DNA from: an uncultured Alphaproteobacteria bacterium
GTDB taxonomy: Bacteria; Pseudomonadota; Alphaproteobacteria; HIMB59; GCA-002718135
Assembly: GCA_902515745.1 (NCBI GenBank)
Contig: CABXWB010000008.1
Location: forward strand, 1-64,000
Direction of reading: 5' to 3'
DNA length: 64,000 nucleotides
Positions 49,174 through 57,863 of this stretch are shown here, piece after piece. The position numbers and the translations under genes were made by a program. How positions within the stretch are numbered: position 1 is the first letter of the stretch; the number at the start of each line of letters is the position of its first letter. The notes under the pieces are model-generated. The model was given only the letters and a program-made list of their open reading frames with translations. It searched no databases and was not told the origin of the DNA.

Positions 49174-50427
49174 TTATAAGAAATCAAGCTCATCTTGAAC
49201 AGTTGTAATAAACCTTTCATGGGCTTCTTCAGCAGTGATTTCACCATTTGCAAGTAACGTAGTAAGATCTCTTGAAACAGTATCAATAATTGCTCTACCG
49301 ACATGCTGATAGTCGTCAGCACTTGAATCAGCAACGGAAATAAATGGTTCAGCAAATTTTTGACCACCGTAAAAATCAAATGTTTTACCTGCTATTCGCT
49401 CATCTTCAAGAGCTGCTAATAAAGTAGGCATTCCTCCAAAGAAGTCGTATTTTGCAATCTGACCTTCGTAAGAAAAATATGCAAGTTCAAGTAGTTTCTT
49501 AGCCACATCTATACCTTCAGAGGATTTATGAATGGCAAATCCAGTACCACCCCAGTGAAAAGTCTTGAACCCTTCATCACCCCAAGTTGGTAAAGGAGCA
49601 ACTCTCCATTCACCACTTTGTGTTTCACCAACTGTTGGTTGTAAACAACAATTGTTGTACCAATCTGGAGCCATTGTTCCTACAGTTTGTTTTGAATTAT
49701 AAAGAACTCCTGGAGTTTGTCCCCAGTAATCAGTTGTATAGTTTATAACACCAGACGCAAAAGCTTCTTCTTGATATTTTAGAATGTCCATGAAAAGATC
49801 TTCATCCATTTCAAATTCACCATCTTCATTAAAGAATTTACCACCAGCTTGTTGATACATACCAATGAAACGTAATTCAGAAAGGACCATTGAAATACCA
49901 TCTTTAGCTAAAATTTTTCCGGTTTCCATAAATTCTTCCCACGTTTTGGGAACTGACTTACCATAACTTTCAAGGATACTTGGGTTATAGTAATAAACCA
50001 TATAACAACCTTCACTCTCGATACCATAAATTTCACCATTAGTGTGAGTCCAAGCAGCTACTTTACCAGGATTCCACTGAGACATATCTCCATACATATC
50101 AGTTAGTGGTACAAAGTTATCAGATATAATATCATCGGCCATAAATAAACCGAAACCACTTATCTCTATTCCTAATAGATCAGTATGCTCTGAGCCTGAC
50201 GCTATGGCAGTTAAACTATTTGTTGCCATGTCAGGAGTAACCTGAAAGTCAAAAGTTATGTTATCATCTGGAAATGCAGCCTGCACTTCTTCTAAATAAG
50301 TATTGAAATAATCAACGTAGAGTTGGTTATGAGTCCACATTGATAAAGTTACATCTCTAGCATTAGAAGCCGATGAAAAACCAACTAAAACTGCAAGAGA
50401 TAAAATTAAGGATTTAATTAATTTCAT
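49174..50427 (-). CDS. Sugar ABC transporter substrate-binding protein (second importer)
   Basis: Family-1 binding protein of 417 residues with a signal peptide (MKLIKSLILSLAVLVGFSSASNA, 1-23). VTLSMWTHNQLYVDYFNTYL begins the mature domain. GIESEGCYMVYYYNPSILESYGKSVPKTWEEFMETG is the hinge region typical of CUT1 receptors, and HWGGTGFAIHKSSEG lies in the C-lobe. It carries the strong AAAGGGAGGA ribosome-binding site at 50432-50441. It is followed by a stem-loop and the fused permease, so it is the receptor for that importer. Ligand unknown. Confidence 0.91.
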   Translation of the reverse strand: MKLIKSLILSLAVLVGFSSASNARDVTLSMWTHNQLYVDYFNTYLEEVQAAFPDDNITFDFQVTPDMATNSLTAIASGSEHTDLLGIEISGFGLFMADDIISDNFVPLTDMYGDMSQWNPGKVAAWTHTNGEIYGIESEGCYMVYYYNPSILESYGKSVPKTWEEFMETGKILAKDGISMVLSELRFIGMYQQAGGKFFNEDGEFEMDEDLFMDILKYQEEAFASGVINYTTDYWGQTPGVLYNSKQTVGTMAPDWYNNCCLQPTVGETQSGEWRVAPLPTWGDEGFKTFHWGGTGFAIHKSSEGIDVAKKLLELAYFSYEGQIAKYDFFGGMPTLLAALEDERIAGKTFDFYGGQKFAEPFISVADSSADDYQHVGRAIIDTVSRDLTTLLANGEITAEEAHERFITTVQDELDFL

Positions 50428-50519
50428 CTTTTCCTCCCTTTAATATATCTTATAGAAGTTATATTGATCAAAAAATCAAGCGAAAAAAAGGTTATTTAAA
50501 AATTAAATATTATTATTTT

Positions 50520-51347
50520 TTAATTATTTGGTGAGAGAACTTGCTCGTGGGGCATTACTATTTTTTTTTGAAATTCAGTAAGATTTGATAGTAATTTTTT
50601 TGAAGGTCTATATGGGTGTCTGAAAAAACCCCAAGAAGGTCCATATCTGTAAACAACAATTCTTCTTTCTCCCTTATTTGTTCTTTTTGCAGACCCATGA
50701 CAGAGTGAATCAACGAATAATAGTCCATCACCAGCTTTTAAATAAATTTCTTTTGAAGCAGTCATATTATCAGCAGATGTAACTTTACCTTTTTTCATAG
50801 AATGTTTTTCAAATTCGGGATGACGTATATTTGATTTATGAGATGAAGGTATAATTACAGTACCACCATCACCAGGACCAATATCTTTTAACGCTAATAG
50901 TATATTTACTTGACCACAATGAAACTTTCCTTCTTGAAATCTATAATGATTTCTTTGAAGAGCTTCGTGATGGCCAGAGTGAATTCCAATAGCTTCCCCC
51001 GGTCCTCTTATATTAGCAAAATTTTCATCTATAAATAATGGACCATGATGTTGATCAAAAGTATCTTTGCCACCAACAAAATGAAGCATGTGATTAATCC
51101 AAGATGGATGATCAATTAATTTTTCGAATGGCTTACCTGCTTCGTAAATTTGCTGAAGATTAAGACCTTCTTTCCCACCATAGTTGTGACCATGAACATG
51201 TCCTGCCCATTCATTATTTTTTATATTTTTTAATTTATCTAAAATATTGTTAAGATTTTTTAATTCACTTTTATTTAAAGCATTTTCAATTACTAAGTAT
51301 CCATTTAGATCAAATAGATATTCATCAAGCTTAGAAACTTTTTTCAC
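50520..51347 (-). CDS. Phytanoyl-CoA dioxygenase (PhyH) family protein
   Basis: Probable Fe(II)/2-oxoglutarate-dependent oxygenase of 275 residues. LDEYLFDLNGYLVIENALNKSEL is the PhyH opening. GIHSGHHEALQRNHYRF offers an HxE metal pair (about H126/E128) where most members have HxD. GDGLLFVDSLCHGSAKRTNKGERRIVVYRYGP has the distal histidine and the 2-oxoglutarate-binding arginine. PhyH-like proteins in bacterial sugar loci are poorly characterised. Here the gene lies between the aldolase and the second binding protein, hinting at oxidative modification of a sugar or its aglycone. Confidence 0.85.
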   Translation of the reverse strand: MKKVSKLDEYLFDLNGYLVIENALNKSELKNLNNILDKLKNIKNNEWAGHVHGHNYGGKEGLNLQQIYEAGKPFEKLIDHPSWINHMLHFVGGKDTFDQHHGPLFIDENFANIRGPGEAIGIHSGHHEALQRNHYRFQEGKFHCGQVNILLALKDIGPGDGGTVIIPSSHKSNIRHPEFEKHSMKKGKVTSADNMTASKEIYLKAGDGLLFVDSLCHGSAKRTNKGERRIVVYRYGPSWGFFRHPYRPSKKLLSNLTEFQKKIVMPHEQVLSPNN

Positions 51348-51368
51348 AATTATATTTTGAAGTAAAAA

Positions 51369-51389
51369 TTTATTCTTTTCAAGAATAAA
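51369..51389 (-). promoter_or_regulatory. Stem-loop between aldolase and PhyH genes
   Basis: TTTATTCTT and AAGAATAAA pair around a three-base loop, three bases after the aldolase stop, and are followed by a short T-run on the minus strand. It may partly terminate aldolase transcription before the oxygenase gene. The stem is AT-rich and therefore weak. Confidence 0.4.
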
Positions 51390-51392
51390 AGT

Positions 51393-52457
51393 CTAATTTA
51401 TGACTGCTTTAAACTCGCCAGATTTGTATTTTTTTGACATTTCGCCTAAAGAAATTGAGTTTATTGATGAAGCATTTCCTGCAGTTCCAAATTCTTGAAG
51501 TCTGCTTTTTACAACTTCTTTCATAGCGTCTTTTGAAAGTAATAAATATTTACGAGGATCAAATTGTGATGGATTTTCATGAAAATATTTTCTCACTGCA
51601 GCTGTAGCTGCTAATCGTAAATCTGTATCAACATTAACTTTTCTAACACCATGTTTTATTCCTTCTTGAATTTCAGAAACAGGCACACCATAAGTTTCTT
51701 TTATTTTTCCACCGTATTCATTAATAGTTTTTATTAAGTCTTGTGGCACTGATGATGATCCATGCATAACCAAATGTGTATTTGGAAGTCTTGAATGTAT
51801 TTCTTTAATTCTATTGATCGCTAAAATATCACCTGTAGGTGGTCTAGAAAATTTATATGCTCCATGACTTGTTCCTATAGCAATTGCTAGAGCATCAACA
51901 TTTGTTGCTTTAACAAAGTCTGAAGCTTCATTTGGATCCGTTAACAATTGATCATGATCAAGTTTACCTTCTGCTCCAACACCATCTTCTTTTTCACCAG
52001 TCCCAGTTTCTAAAGAGCCTAAACATCCAATTTCACCTTCTACAGAAACTCCCAATGCATGTGCCATATCAGTAGTTTCTTTAGTAACTCTAACATTATA
52101 ATCAAAATCTGAAGGTGTTTTTTGATCATCCAATAAAGAACCATCCATCATCACAGAAGTAAAACCAAGATCGATACAATTTTTACAATCTGATGGAGAA
52201 CCACCATGATCTTGATGTAAAACAGTTGGTATGTCTGAAAACTCGTCCATTGCTGCTTCAACTAATTTTTTAACAAAAATTGGTCCAGCATATCTTCTAG
52301 CAGCGCCAGATGCTTGCAGAATTACAGGACTATTTAATTCTTTAGCCCCTTCCATTATTGCTCTGATTGCTTCTAAGTTATTTACATTAAAAGCTGGTAC
52401 GCCATAATCATTTTCAGCAGCATGATCTAAGAGTTGTCGAAGCGAAATTAATGACAT
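51393..52457 (-). CDS. fba: Class II fructose-bisphosphate aldolase
   Basis: Zinc aldolase splitting fructose 1,6-bisphosphate into two triose phosphates. The 354 residues belong to the longer Calvin-cycle-type class II group. [21 protein letters not shown] is the N-terminal block. [16 protein letters not shown] has the metal histidine and the catalytic-loop aspartate. [35 protein letters not shown] and [13 protein letters not shown] complete the active site. Its place at the head of the sugar locus suggests it feeds the imported sugar into glycolysis, although it may simply be the housekeeping aldolase. An AGGG sequence precedes the ATG. Confidence 0.94.
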   Translation of the reverse strand: MSLISLRQLLDHAAENDYGVPAFNVNNLEAIRAIMEGAKELNSPVILQASGAARRYAGPIFVKKLVEAAMDEFSDIPTVLHQDHGGSPSDCKNCIDLGFTSVMMDGSLLDDQKTPSDFDYNVRVTKETTDMAHALGVSVEGEIGCLGSLETGTGEKEDGVGAEGKLDHDQLLTDPNEASDFVKATNVDALAIAIGTSHGAYKFSRPPTGDILAINRIKEIHSRLPNTHLVMHGSSSVPQDLIKTINEYGGKIKETYGVPVSEIQEGIKHGVRKVNVDTDLRLAATAAVRKYFHENPSQFDPRKYLLLSKDAMKEVVKSRLQEFGTAGNASSINSISLGEMSKKYKSGEFKAVIN

Positions 52458-52501
52458 AAGTGAACCCTATTAAACATAATAATAATTTATTCAACTAAAC
52501 A

Positions 52502-53620
52502 GTGAAAGAAATTTTAAAATATTCTTGTCTAATTTTTTTATATGCTTTGTCACATAGTTATTTAGCAACATGTTTTGCAATTGATTTAAAAATAAAAGGT
52601 TATGAAGAGCGTTACATAGGTCTATCATTATCATTCTGGGGTATTGGAGTTATTTTAGGAGCATTATTACATAATTTAATAAGAAGAAAATTAAATTTGA
52701 TTTCAACAATTTTGTATGGCTCATTAATTCAATTTACATTCTCATTAATTTTTTTATTTGATCAGAATACTTTCCTTGTAGCTTTAATGCAATTTGTTAT
52801 GGGTATAACAAGTGCAATTAATTCATTAACGCTTGAATCACACATCAGCTCTAAATTTAAAAAGACATCTGGTTTCTATATATCATTATTTTGGTCATCT
52901 GCTGGATTAGGAGCAATTACTGGAAGTCTATTTATAGCAATTAATGGTATAAATCATTTAACCTATTATATAGCTGTTTTATTTTTTATTATGCATTTTA
53001 TTCCAATTTATTTATTTCGTTTATCTATTAGTAAGATTGCCGTTGAAAACCTGAGTCTTAGATTATCTAAAAACGTTTTAAGTAAAATTAAATATTTACT
53101 TTTTTGTGTAATATTATTTGGTGCATGTGATGCTGGATTCAGTTCTTTATTTCCATCTTACTTATTAGAGCAAAATTATAGTGATAAGCAAATTGGAAGC
53201 ATTAATTTTTTAGCAGGAGCAATAGCATTATTTTTTTACCCATTTATGGGTAAGCTAGTTGACAATTACAATAAAACTATAATTTTTAATTTATTTTGCT
53301 TCATAAACTTAATTAACTTAGTACTACTTTATTCGATTAGTGATTTTTATATCTATGTACTTTGTGTTGCTTTTTACTATTATACAATTGGGACAGTTTT
53401 TTTAATTACATTTAATATTGTTGGAAAAAAACTTGAAGGAGGAGTTATAGTTTTTGGAATAGCAGGTCACTATATAAGTGAGAATATCGGGAGTTTTCTT
53501 GGACCTAATCTTATTGGAAATATTATTAATATAAATATAAATTATTTCTTTTTAGTTTTTTTTGTTATCTATATTTTAATTATTGGATTATTTAATTTTA
53601 ATAATTTTAAAAGACTATAA
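52502..53620 (+). CDS. Major facilitator superfamily transporter
   Basis: Membrane carrier of 372 residues with about eleven or twelve helices, starting at a GTG. GYEERYIGLSLSFWGIGVILGALLHNLIRRKLN resembles the MFS loop 2-3 motif region. QFVMGITSAINSLTLES is helix 4, and YSDKQIGSINFLAGAIALFFYPFMGKLVDNYN repeats the pattern in the second half. It is divergent from fba with 44 bases between starts and is followed after seven bases by a Gfo/Idh/MocA gene. Substrate and direction of transport are unknown. Confidence 0.85.
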   Translation: MKEILKYSCLIFLYALSHSYLATCFAIDLKIKGYEERYIGLSLSFWGIGVILGALLHNLIRRKLNLISTILYGSLIQFTFSLIFLFDQNTFLVALMQFVMGITSAINSLTLESHISSKFKKTSGFYISLFWSSAGLGAITGSLFIAINGINHLTYYIAVLFFIMHFIPIYLFRLSISKIAVENLSLRLSKNVLSKIKYLLFCVILFGACDAGFSSLFPSYLLEQNYSDKQIGSINFLAGAIALFFYPFMGKLVDNYNKTIIFNLFCFINLINLVLLYSISDFYIYVLCVAFYYYTIGTVFLITFNIVGKKLEGGVIVFGIAGHYISENIGSFLGPNLIGNIINININYFFLVFFVIYILIIGLFNFNNFKRL

Positions 53621-53627
53621 AAAAACT

Positions 53628-54794
53628 ATGGAAAAAAATTTAAGTATAGCTCTCGTAGGTTTAGGTTTTGGAGCTGATTTTATTCCGATCTATATTAATC
53701 ATCCATTAGTTAGAAAATTAACAATTTTTGATTCAAATATTCAAGTTTTAGAAGAGGTAGGAAATCGATTTGAACTGGCAAATAAAGCTAGAAGCTTTGA
53801 AGAAATACTTGATGATAAAAGTATTGATGCCGTACATTTAGTAACGCCAATACCTCTACATGCAAAACAAACAATTGATGTCTTTGAATCTGGTAAACAT
53901 TGTGCTTGTACTGTTCCAATGGCGACAAGTATTAAAGATCTATTAAAAATATTAAAAGCCCAAAAAAAAAGTAATAAAGTTTATATGGGAATGGAAACTG
54001 CAGTTTACACACGTCATTTCATATACGTACAAGAAATGTTAAAAAAAGACAAAATTGGTAGAATTCAATTGCTTCGAGGGGCGCATTATCAAGATATGGA
54101 AAAATGGCCTTCTTATTGGATGGGATTACCACCTATGCATTATGCTACGCACGCAATTTCTCCTGTTCTTGCTTTAGCCAATACATATGCAAAATCTGTT
54201 CACTGTTTTGGTTCAGGAGTTATGCGTAAAGAACTAATAAATCAATACAATAATCCTTACCCAGTTGAAACTGCAATTTTTGAATTAGAATATGAGACAC
54301 CTCTTGCAGCTGAAGTAACGCGAAGTTTATTTCATACAGCAAGAGATTATACTGAAAGTTTTAATATATACGGAGAAAAAGGAACGTTTGAATGGCAGCA
54401 ACTTGAAAACGATAATCCTGTAGTATTTGAAATGAACCCAGATGATAAATCTTCACATATTGCAAGCATGGGTAGAGGTAATAAAATTACTTTTGAGCAT
54501 ATCAATGTACCAGATCGCCAGGATTTGTTACCTAAAGAAATAGCTCGTTTTACTAAAGAAGAAATATTTAATAAAGATAAAGAACATCTTAGTTTCATTC
54601 AAGGTGGTGGTCATCATGGATCTCATCCACATCTCGTTAATGAATTTATTTTAAGTATTCATGAGAATCGGCAACCATGGCCAAATGGATCTATTACTGC
54701 TAATTGGGTAGCAGCAGGAATTTGTGCACATGAATCCGCAATGGATGGTGGTCGCAAAATATTAATTCCAAATTTTCAAAAAGATTTTGAATAA
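53628..54794 (+). CDS. Gfo/Idh/MocA-family oxidoreductase
   Basis: Third member of this family in the locus, about 388 residues. LSIALVGLGFGADFIPIYINHP is the Rossmann loop, with an unusual aromatic FGADF after the glycines. HLVTPIPLHAKQTIDVFESGKHCACTVPMATSIKDL stands where most members have EKP, so the canonical Glu-Lys-Pro is replaced by TVP. MGLPPMHYATHAISPVLAL holds the substrate-domain histidines. The ATG at 53628 is preferred to a start inside the MFS gene. The missing lysine suggests a changed reaction or loss of dehydrogenase activity. Confidence 0.85.
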   Translation: MEKNLSIALVGLGFGADFIPIYINHPLVRKLTIFDSNIQVLEEVGNRFELANKARSFEEILDDKSIDAVHLVTPIPLHAKQTIDVFESGKHCACTVPMATSIKDLLKILKAQKKSNKVYMGMETAVYTRHFIYVQEMLKKDKIGRIQLLRGAHYQDMEKWPSYWMGLPPMHYATHAISPVLALANTYAKSVHCFGSGVMRKELINQYNNPYPVETAIFELEYETPLAAEVTRSLFHTARDYTESFNIYGEKGTFEWQQLENDNPVVFEMNPDDKSSHIASMGRGNKITFEHINVPDRQDLLPKEIARFTKEEIFNKDKEHLSFIQGGGHHGSHPHLVNEFILSIHENRQPWPNGSITANWVAAGICAHESAMDGGRKILIPNFQKDFE

Positions 54795-54805
54795 AATACT
54801 TTAAA

Positions 54806-54882
54806 TGGTGGGCCCTCAGGGACTTGAACCCCGGACCACCCCGTTATGAGCGGGGCGCTCTAACCAACTGAGCTAAGAGCCC
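54806..54882 (-). tRNA. tRNA with CAU anticodon, probably tRNA-Ile2
   Basis: The minus strand gives a complete 77-base cloverleaf starting GGGCTCTTAGCTCAG, with anticodon loop CTCATAA on a CCCCG/CGGGG stem and T-arm GTTCAAG. Encoded CCA ends the gene. The acceptor stem pairs fully, with one U-G pair. CAU could mean Met or lysidine-modified Ile. The GGG-start and C4-G69 acceptor pattern resembles tRNA-Ile(CAU), which reads AUA, a frequent codon in AT-rich genomes. Confidence 0.93.
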
Positions 54883-54930
54883 TTATTTTTTACCTTATAG
54901 ATTATTATAAATATTTTAATAATAGTTATT

Positions 54931-55131
54931 TTAGGAAATAAACATTTTTTTAACTGCATTGTAAAAATCTTCAGTTACAGTAAAATAAAAGCTATTTTCC
55001 TCATGTAATGAATTATTTCCATGACCATTTTCAGTATGAAAATCTGTAAGGTGCTTAAAAAAATTATTTATATCTGGGATTTTATATTTTCTTCCATCAT
55101 CACTTGTTACAAAATAGTTTTTACTATTCAC
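54931..55131 (-). CDS. Small protein of unknown function
   Basis: A 66-residue protein whose ATG lies within the last eight bases of the upstream ABC ATPase gene, so translational coupling is likely. No membrane helix, signal or known motif is visible. It has a charged, aromatic-rich sequence (NYFVTSDDGRKYKIPDINNFFKHL) and a histidine-, asparagine- and glycine-rich middle (HTENGHGNNSLHEEN). Composition looks like coding sequence of this genome. I do not recognise the family. Its position at the end of the importer operon is the only clue. Confidence 0.6.
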   Translation of the reverse strand: MNSKNYFVTSDDGRKYKIPDINNFFKHLTDFHTENGHGNNSLHEENSFYFTVTEDFYNAVKKMFIS

Positions 55132-56752
55132 CTATAACCTCAAAAGCTGATTGAACTAATTGTTTGGTATAGGCGTTTACTGGATTATCGAGCACATTTT
55201 TAGTAATTCCTTCTTCAATTACTTTTCCATCTTTCATAACCAAAGTATAATGACACAGTGATCGAATTACTTTCAAATTATGGCTAATAAAAATATATGA
55301 CAAATTGTGATTTCTTCTTAAAGATCTCAACAAATCAATAATTTGTGCCTGAATAGATAAATCCAATGCAGAAGTTGGTTCATCAAGTAAAATAAATTCT
55401 GGATTTAAAATTATAGCTCTAGCAATCGCAATTCTTTGCCTTTGGCCACCTGAAAATTCATGAGGGAAACGATGAAGGACAGCTTCATCAAGATTTACTT
55501 CATTTAGTGTTTTTTTTATTAAATCGTCTTTTTCTTCTTTTGATAAATCTTTTCTATTTATTTCTAATCCCTCGCCTATTATTTGTTTTATTGTATGTCT
55601 AGGATTTAAAGAGGAAAAAGGATCTTGAAAAACAATCTGCATATGTTCTCTTAAATCTTTTAATTGCTTAGTATTGTAATCTTGTATTTCTTCATCTTTA
55701 AAAAATATTTTTCCAGAATTTATATCTTGTAGTTTTATAAGTGACATTCCAAGTGTGCTTTTACCTGATCCACTTTCTCCAACAATGCCAATAGTTTCAC
55801 CATAACGCGCTTTAATATCAACATTATTCACTGCAATTAATTCTGTTTTCTTTTGATTAAAAAAATTGCCTTTTCTCAATGTAAATTTAACAGTACATTG
55901 CTGTCCTTGTATTATATAATCTTTATTGCTTGCATCATAAGGATCGGGTTCACCACTAGGTTCAGAATTAATTAAATGTTTTGTATATTCATGTTGAGGA
56001 TTATTAAATACATCTTCTGTAATACCTCTCTCAACTATTTTTCCATATCGCATTACGCATATTCTATCACTAGTTTTTCTTACAACAGTTAAATCATGTG
56101 TAATAAGCATAATTGCCATTCCATATTTTTTTTGTAGATCCTTTAGCAATTTTAATATTTGTGATTGTATTGTAACATCTAAAGCAGTTGTGGGTTCATC
56201 AGCTATTAATAGGTCTGGTCTGTTTGCAATAGCCATTGCAATCATAACTCTTTGTCTTTGACCCCCCGATAACTGATGCGGATATTGATTTAATCTTTCT
56301 TCTGGTTGAGGAATCTGAACTTCTTTTAATAATTCAAGGGCTCTTTCTTTTGCAACAATTTTATCAATTTTTTTGTGTTCTCGTAAAACCTCTATCAATT
56401 GACTACCAATTTTATGAAGAGGATTCAAACTTGTAAGAGGCTCTTGAAATATCATAGTAATAGTATCACCTCTAATTTGTCTCATCTGTTCCTGAGTTAA
56501 ATTTGTAATATCTACATCCTTAAACTCAATCTTGAAATTTGAACCAATTGATGAATTCTTAGGTAGCATTTTCATAATAGTTCTAGCAGTGACTGATTTT
56601 CCTGAACCTGACTCACCAACAACAGCAAGGGTTTCACCTTTCATTATGTCAAAAGATATATCATTTACTGCATTGACAATTCCTCCCTCTACACTGAATT
56701 TTACTTCAGCATTTTTAAGATCTAATAATTTCTGATTATTTTGTGACTGCAT
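55124..56752 (-). CDS. Double ATP-binding subunit of an oligopeptide-family ABC importer (YejF/DppD-DppF fusion type)
   Basis: Two nucleotide-binding domains in one chain of 542 residues. Domain 1 has GESGSGKSVTARTI, QLSGGQRQRVMIAMAIANRPDLLIADEPTTALD split by usual spacing, and LITHDLTVV. Domain 2 has GESGSGKSTLGMSLIKL, FSGGQRQRIAIARAI, and FILLDEPTSALD. A C-terminal OppD/F-type segment follows each domain. It overlaps the permease gene by 17 bases and the small downstream gene by eight. The fusion is the form found in YejF and in alpha-galactoside-type importers. Confidence 0.92.
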   Translation of the reverse strand: MQSQNNQKLLDLKNAEVKFSVEGGIVNAVNDISFDIMKGETLAVVGESGSGKSVTARTIMKMLPKNSSIGSNFKIEFKDVDITNLTQEQMRQIRGDTITMIFQEPLTSLNPLHKIGSQLIEVLREHKKIDKIVAKERALELLKEVQIPQPEERLNQYPHQLSGGQRQRVMIAMAIANRPDLLIADEPTTALDVTIQSQILKLLKDLQKKYGMAIMLITHDLTVVRKTSDRICVMRYGKIVERGITEDVFNNPQHEYTKHLINSEPSGEPDPYDASNKDYIIQGQQCTVKFTLRKGNFFNQKKTELIAVNNVDIKARYGETIGIVGESGSGKSTLGMSLIKLQDINSGKIFFKDEEIQDYNTKQLKDLREHMQIVFQDPFSSLNPRHTIKQIIGEGLEINRKDLSKEEKDDLIKKTLNEVNLDEAVLHRFPHEFSGGQRQRIAIARAIILNPEFILLDEPTSALDLSIQAQIIDLLRSLRRNHNLSYIFISHNLKVIRSLCHYTLVMKDGKVIEEGITKNVLDNPVNAYTKQLVQSAFEVIGE

Positions 56753-57863
56753 ATGGATCTACTGCGTCCCTTATTCCGTCTCCAAAAGCATTAAAAGCTA
56801 AAACAGTTAGTATAATCATTCCAACTGGAGAAATCATCCAGGGAGCATATGCAAAGCTTTGTATATCTAGAGCCTGATTTAACATTACACCCCATGAAAC
56901 CATAGGATGCTGAACACCTACTCCGATGAAACTTAAAAAAGTTTCAACCAAAATAATTAGAGGAATACAAAATGACGTCCAGACGATTACATGAGATAAA
57001 GTATTCGGAAATATATGTTGAATCATTATTCTTGATCTAGACGCACCTAAAGCTCTTGCTGCTCTAACAAATTCTAGGTTTCTTACTAAAAAAGTTTTAC
57101 CTCTAATCTCTCTTGCAATTGATGCCCAATTTAATAAAACAATTATTCCAGCAAATAGTACAAAAACTGTCGTCTCATCGGCTCTTCTTGGCAAGAGAGC
57201 CACCAACGCAAAATATAATGGATAGGATGGAAATGATAATGCAAATTCTGTCACTCTTTGCGCTATTAAATCATAAGTTCCTCCAAAATATCCTGAGCTT
57301 ATACCAACCATTAATCCAATAACCAATGATGCTGAAACTGCGATTAAAGCAAAGAGCATAGTAATTTGTGTTCCAACAAACATTCTTGAAAGAATATCTC
57401 TCCCCATATTGTCAGTACCCAATAAGTGAATATTACCATCATTATTACCAAATAACCGAAGTTTTGTTTTTAAACCAAAAAAGGAGTATTCATCACCCTG
57501 AATAAAAAAATAAATAGGTATCATTTCATCTGAATTAGAATATGAAAATTCAAAAGTTTCCATATCCATTTCTTCAACAAGTTTGTAAACAAATGGTCTT
57601 AAGTGAAAATTACCTTCAGAATCAATAAACCGAATTAATTGTGGTGGATTATATAATTCATCCTGAACAGTTTTCTTATAACTATGTGGTGATAAAAATT
57701 CTGCAAAAAAAGCAATAAAAAAAATAAATAACACACCATATAAACCAAACATTCCATAACGATTTTTTTTTAATCTTAAATATGAGAGGTGCCAATGGGA
57801 ATTTATGTTTGAAAATTTTTGTGCCTCAGCATTAAGAGATCTATTTTCATTTTTGGAAGTCAT
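56736..57863 (-). CDS. ABC importer permease, OppC/YejE type
   Basis: Second permease of the oligopeptide-family importer, 375 residues. A cytoplasmic N-terminus and first helix (YGMFGLYGVLFIFFIAFFAEFLSP) are followed by a long periplasmic insert of about 90 residues. HLLGTDNMGRDILSRMFVG is the OppC-type entry motif. FVRAARALGASRSRIMIQHIFPNTLSHVIVW is the EAA loop. It shares one base with the upstream permease stop and start junction. The long insert is usual in YejE-like proteins and not in DppC. Confidence 0.91.
   Translation of the reverse strand: MTSKNENRSLNAEAQKFSNINSHWHLSYLRLKKNRYGMFGLYGVLFIFFIAFFAEFLSPHSYKKTVQDELYNPPQLIRFIDSEGNFHLRPFVYKLVEEMDMETFEFSYSNSDEMIPIYFFIQGDEYSFFGLKTKLRLFGNNDGNIHLLGTDNMGRDILSRMFVGTQITMLFALIAVSASLVIGLMVGISSGYFGGTYDLIAQRVTEFALSFPSYPLYFALVALLPRRADETTVFVLFAGIIVLLNWASIAREIRGKTFLVRNLEFVRAARALGASRSRIMIQHIFPNTLSHVIVWTSFCIPLIILVETFLSFIGVGVQHPMVSWGVMLNQALDIQSFAYAPWMISPVGMIILTVLAFNAFGDGIRDAVDPYAVTK

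Noticed and set aside
49167..49379. Minus-strand open frame of 70 codons at the end of the second binding-protein gene
   Set aside because: It overlaps the C-terminal coding part of the receptor in another frame and shows no features of its own.
54806..54882. tRNA as an integration site for the adjoining sugar loci
   Set aside because: No integrase, no repeated tRNA 3' fragment and no change in gene style was seen on either side, so an attachment site cannot be supported.
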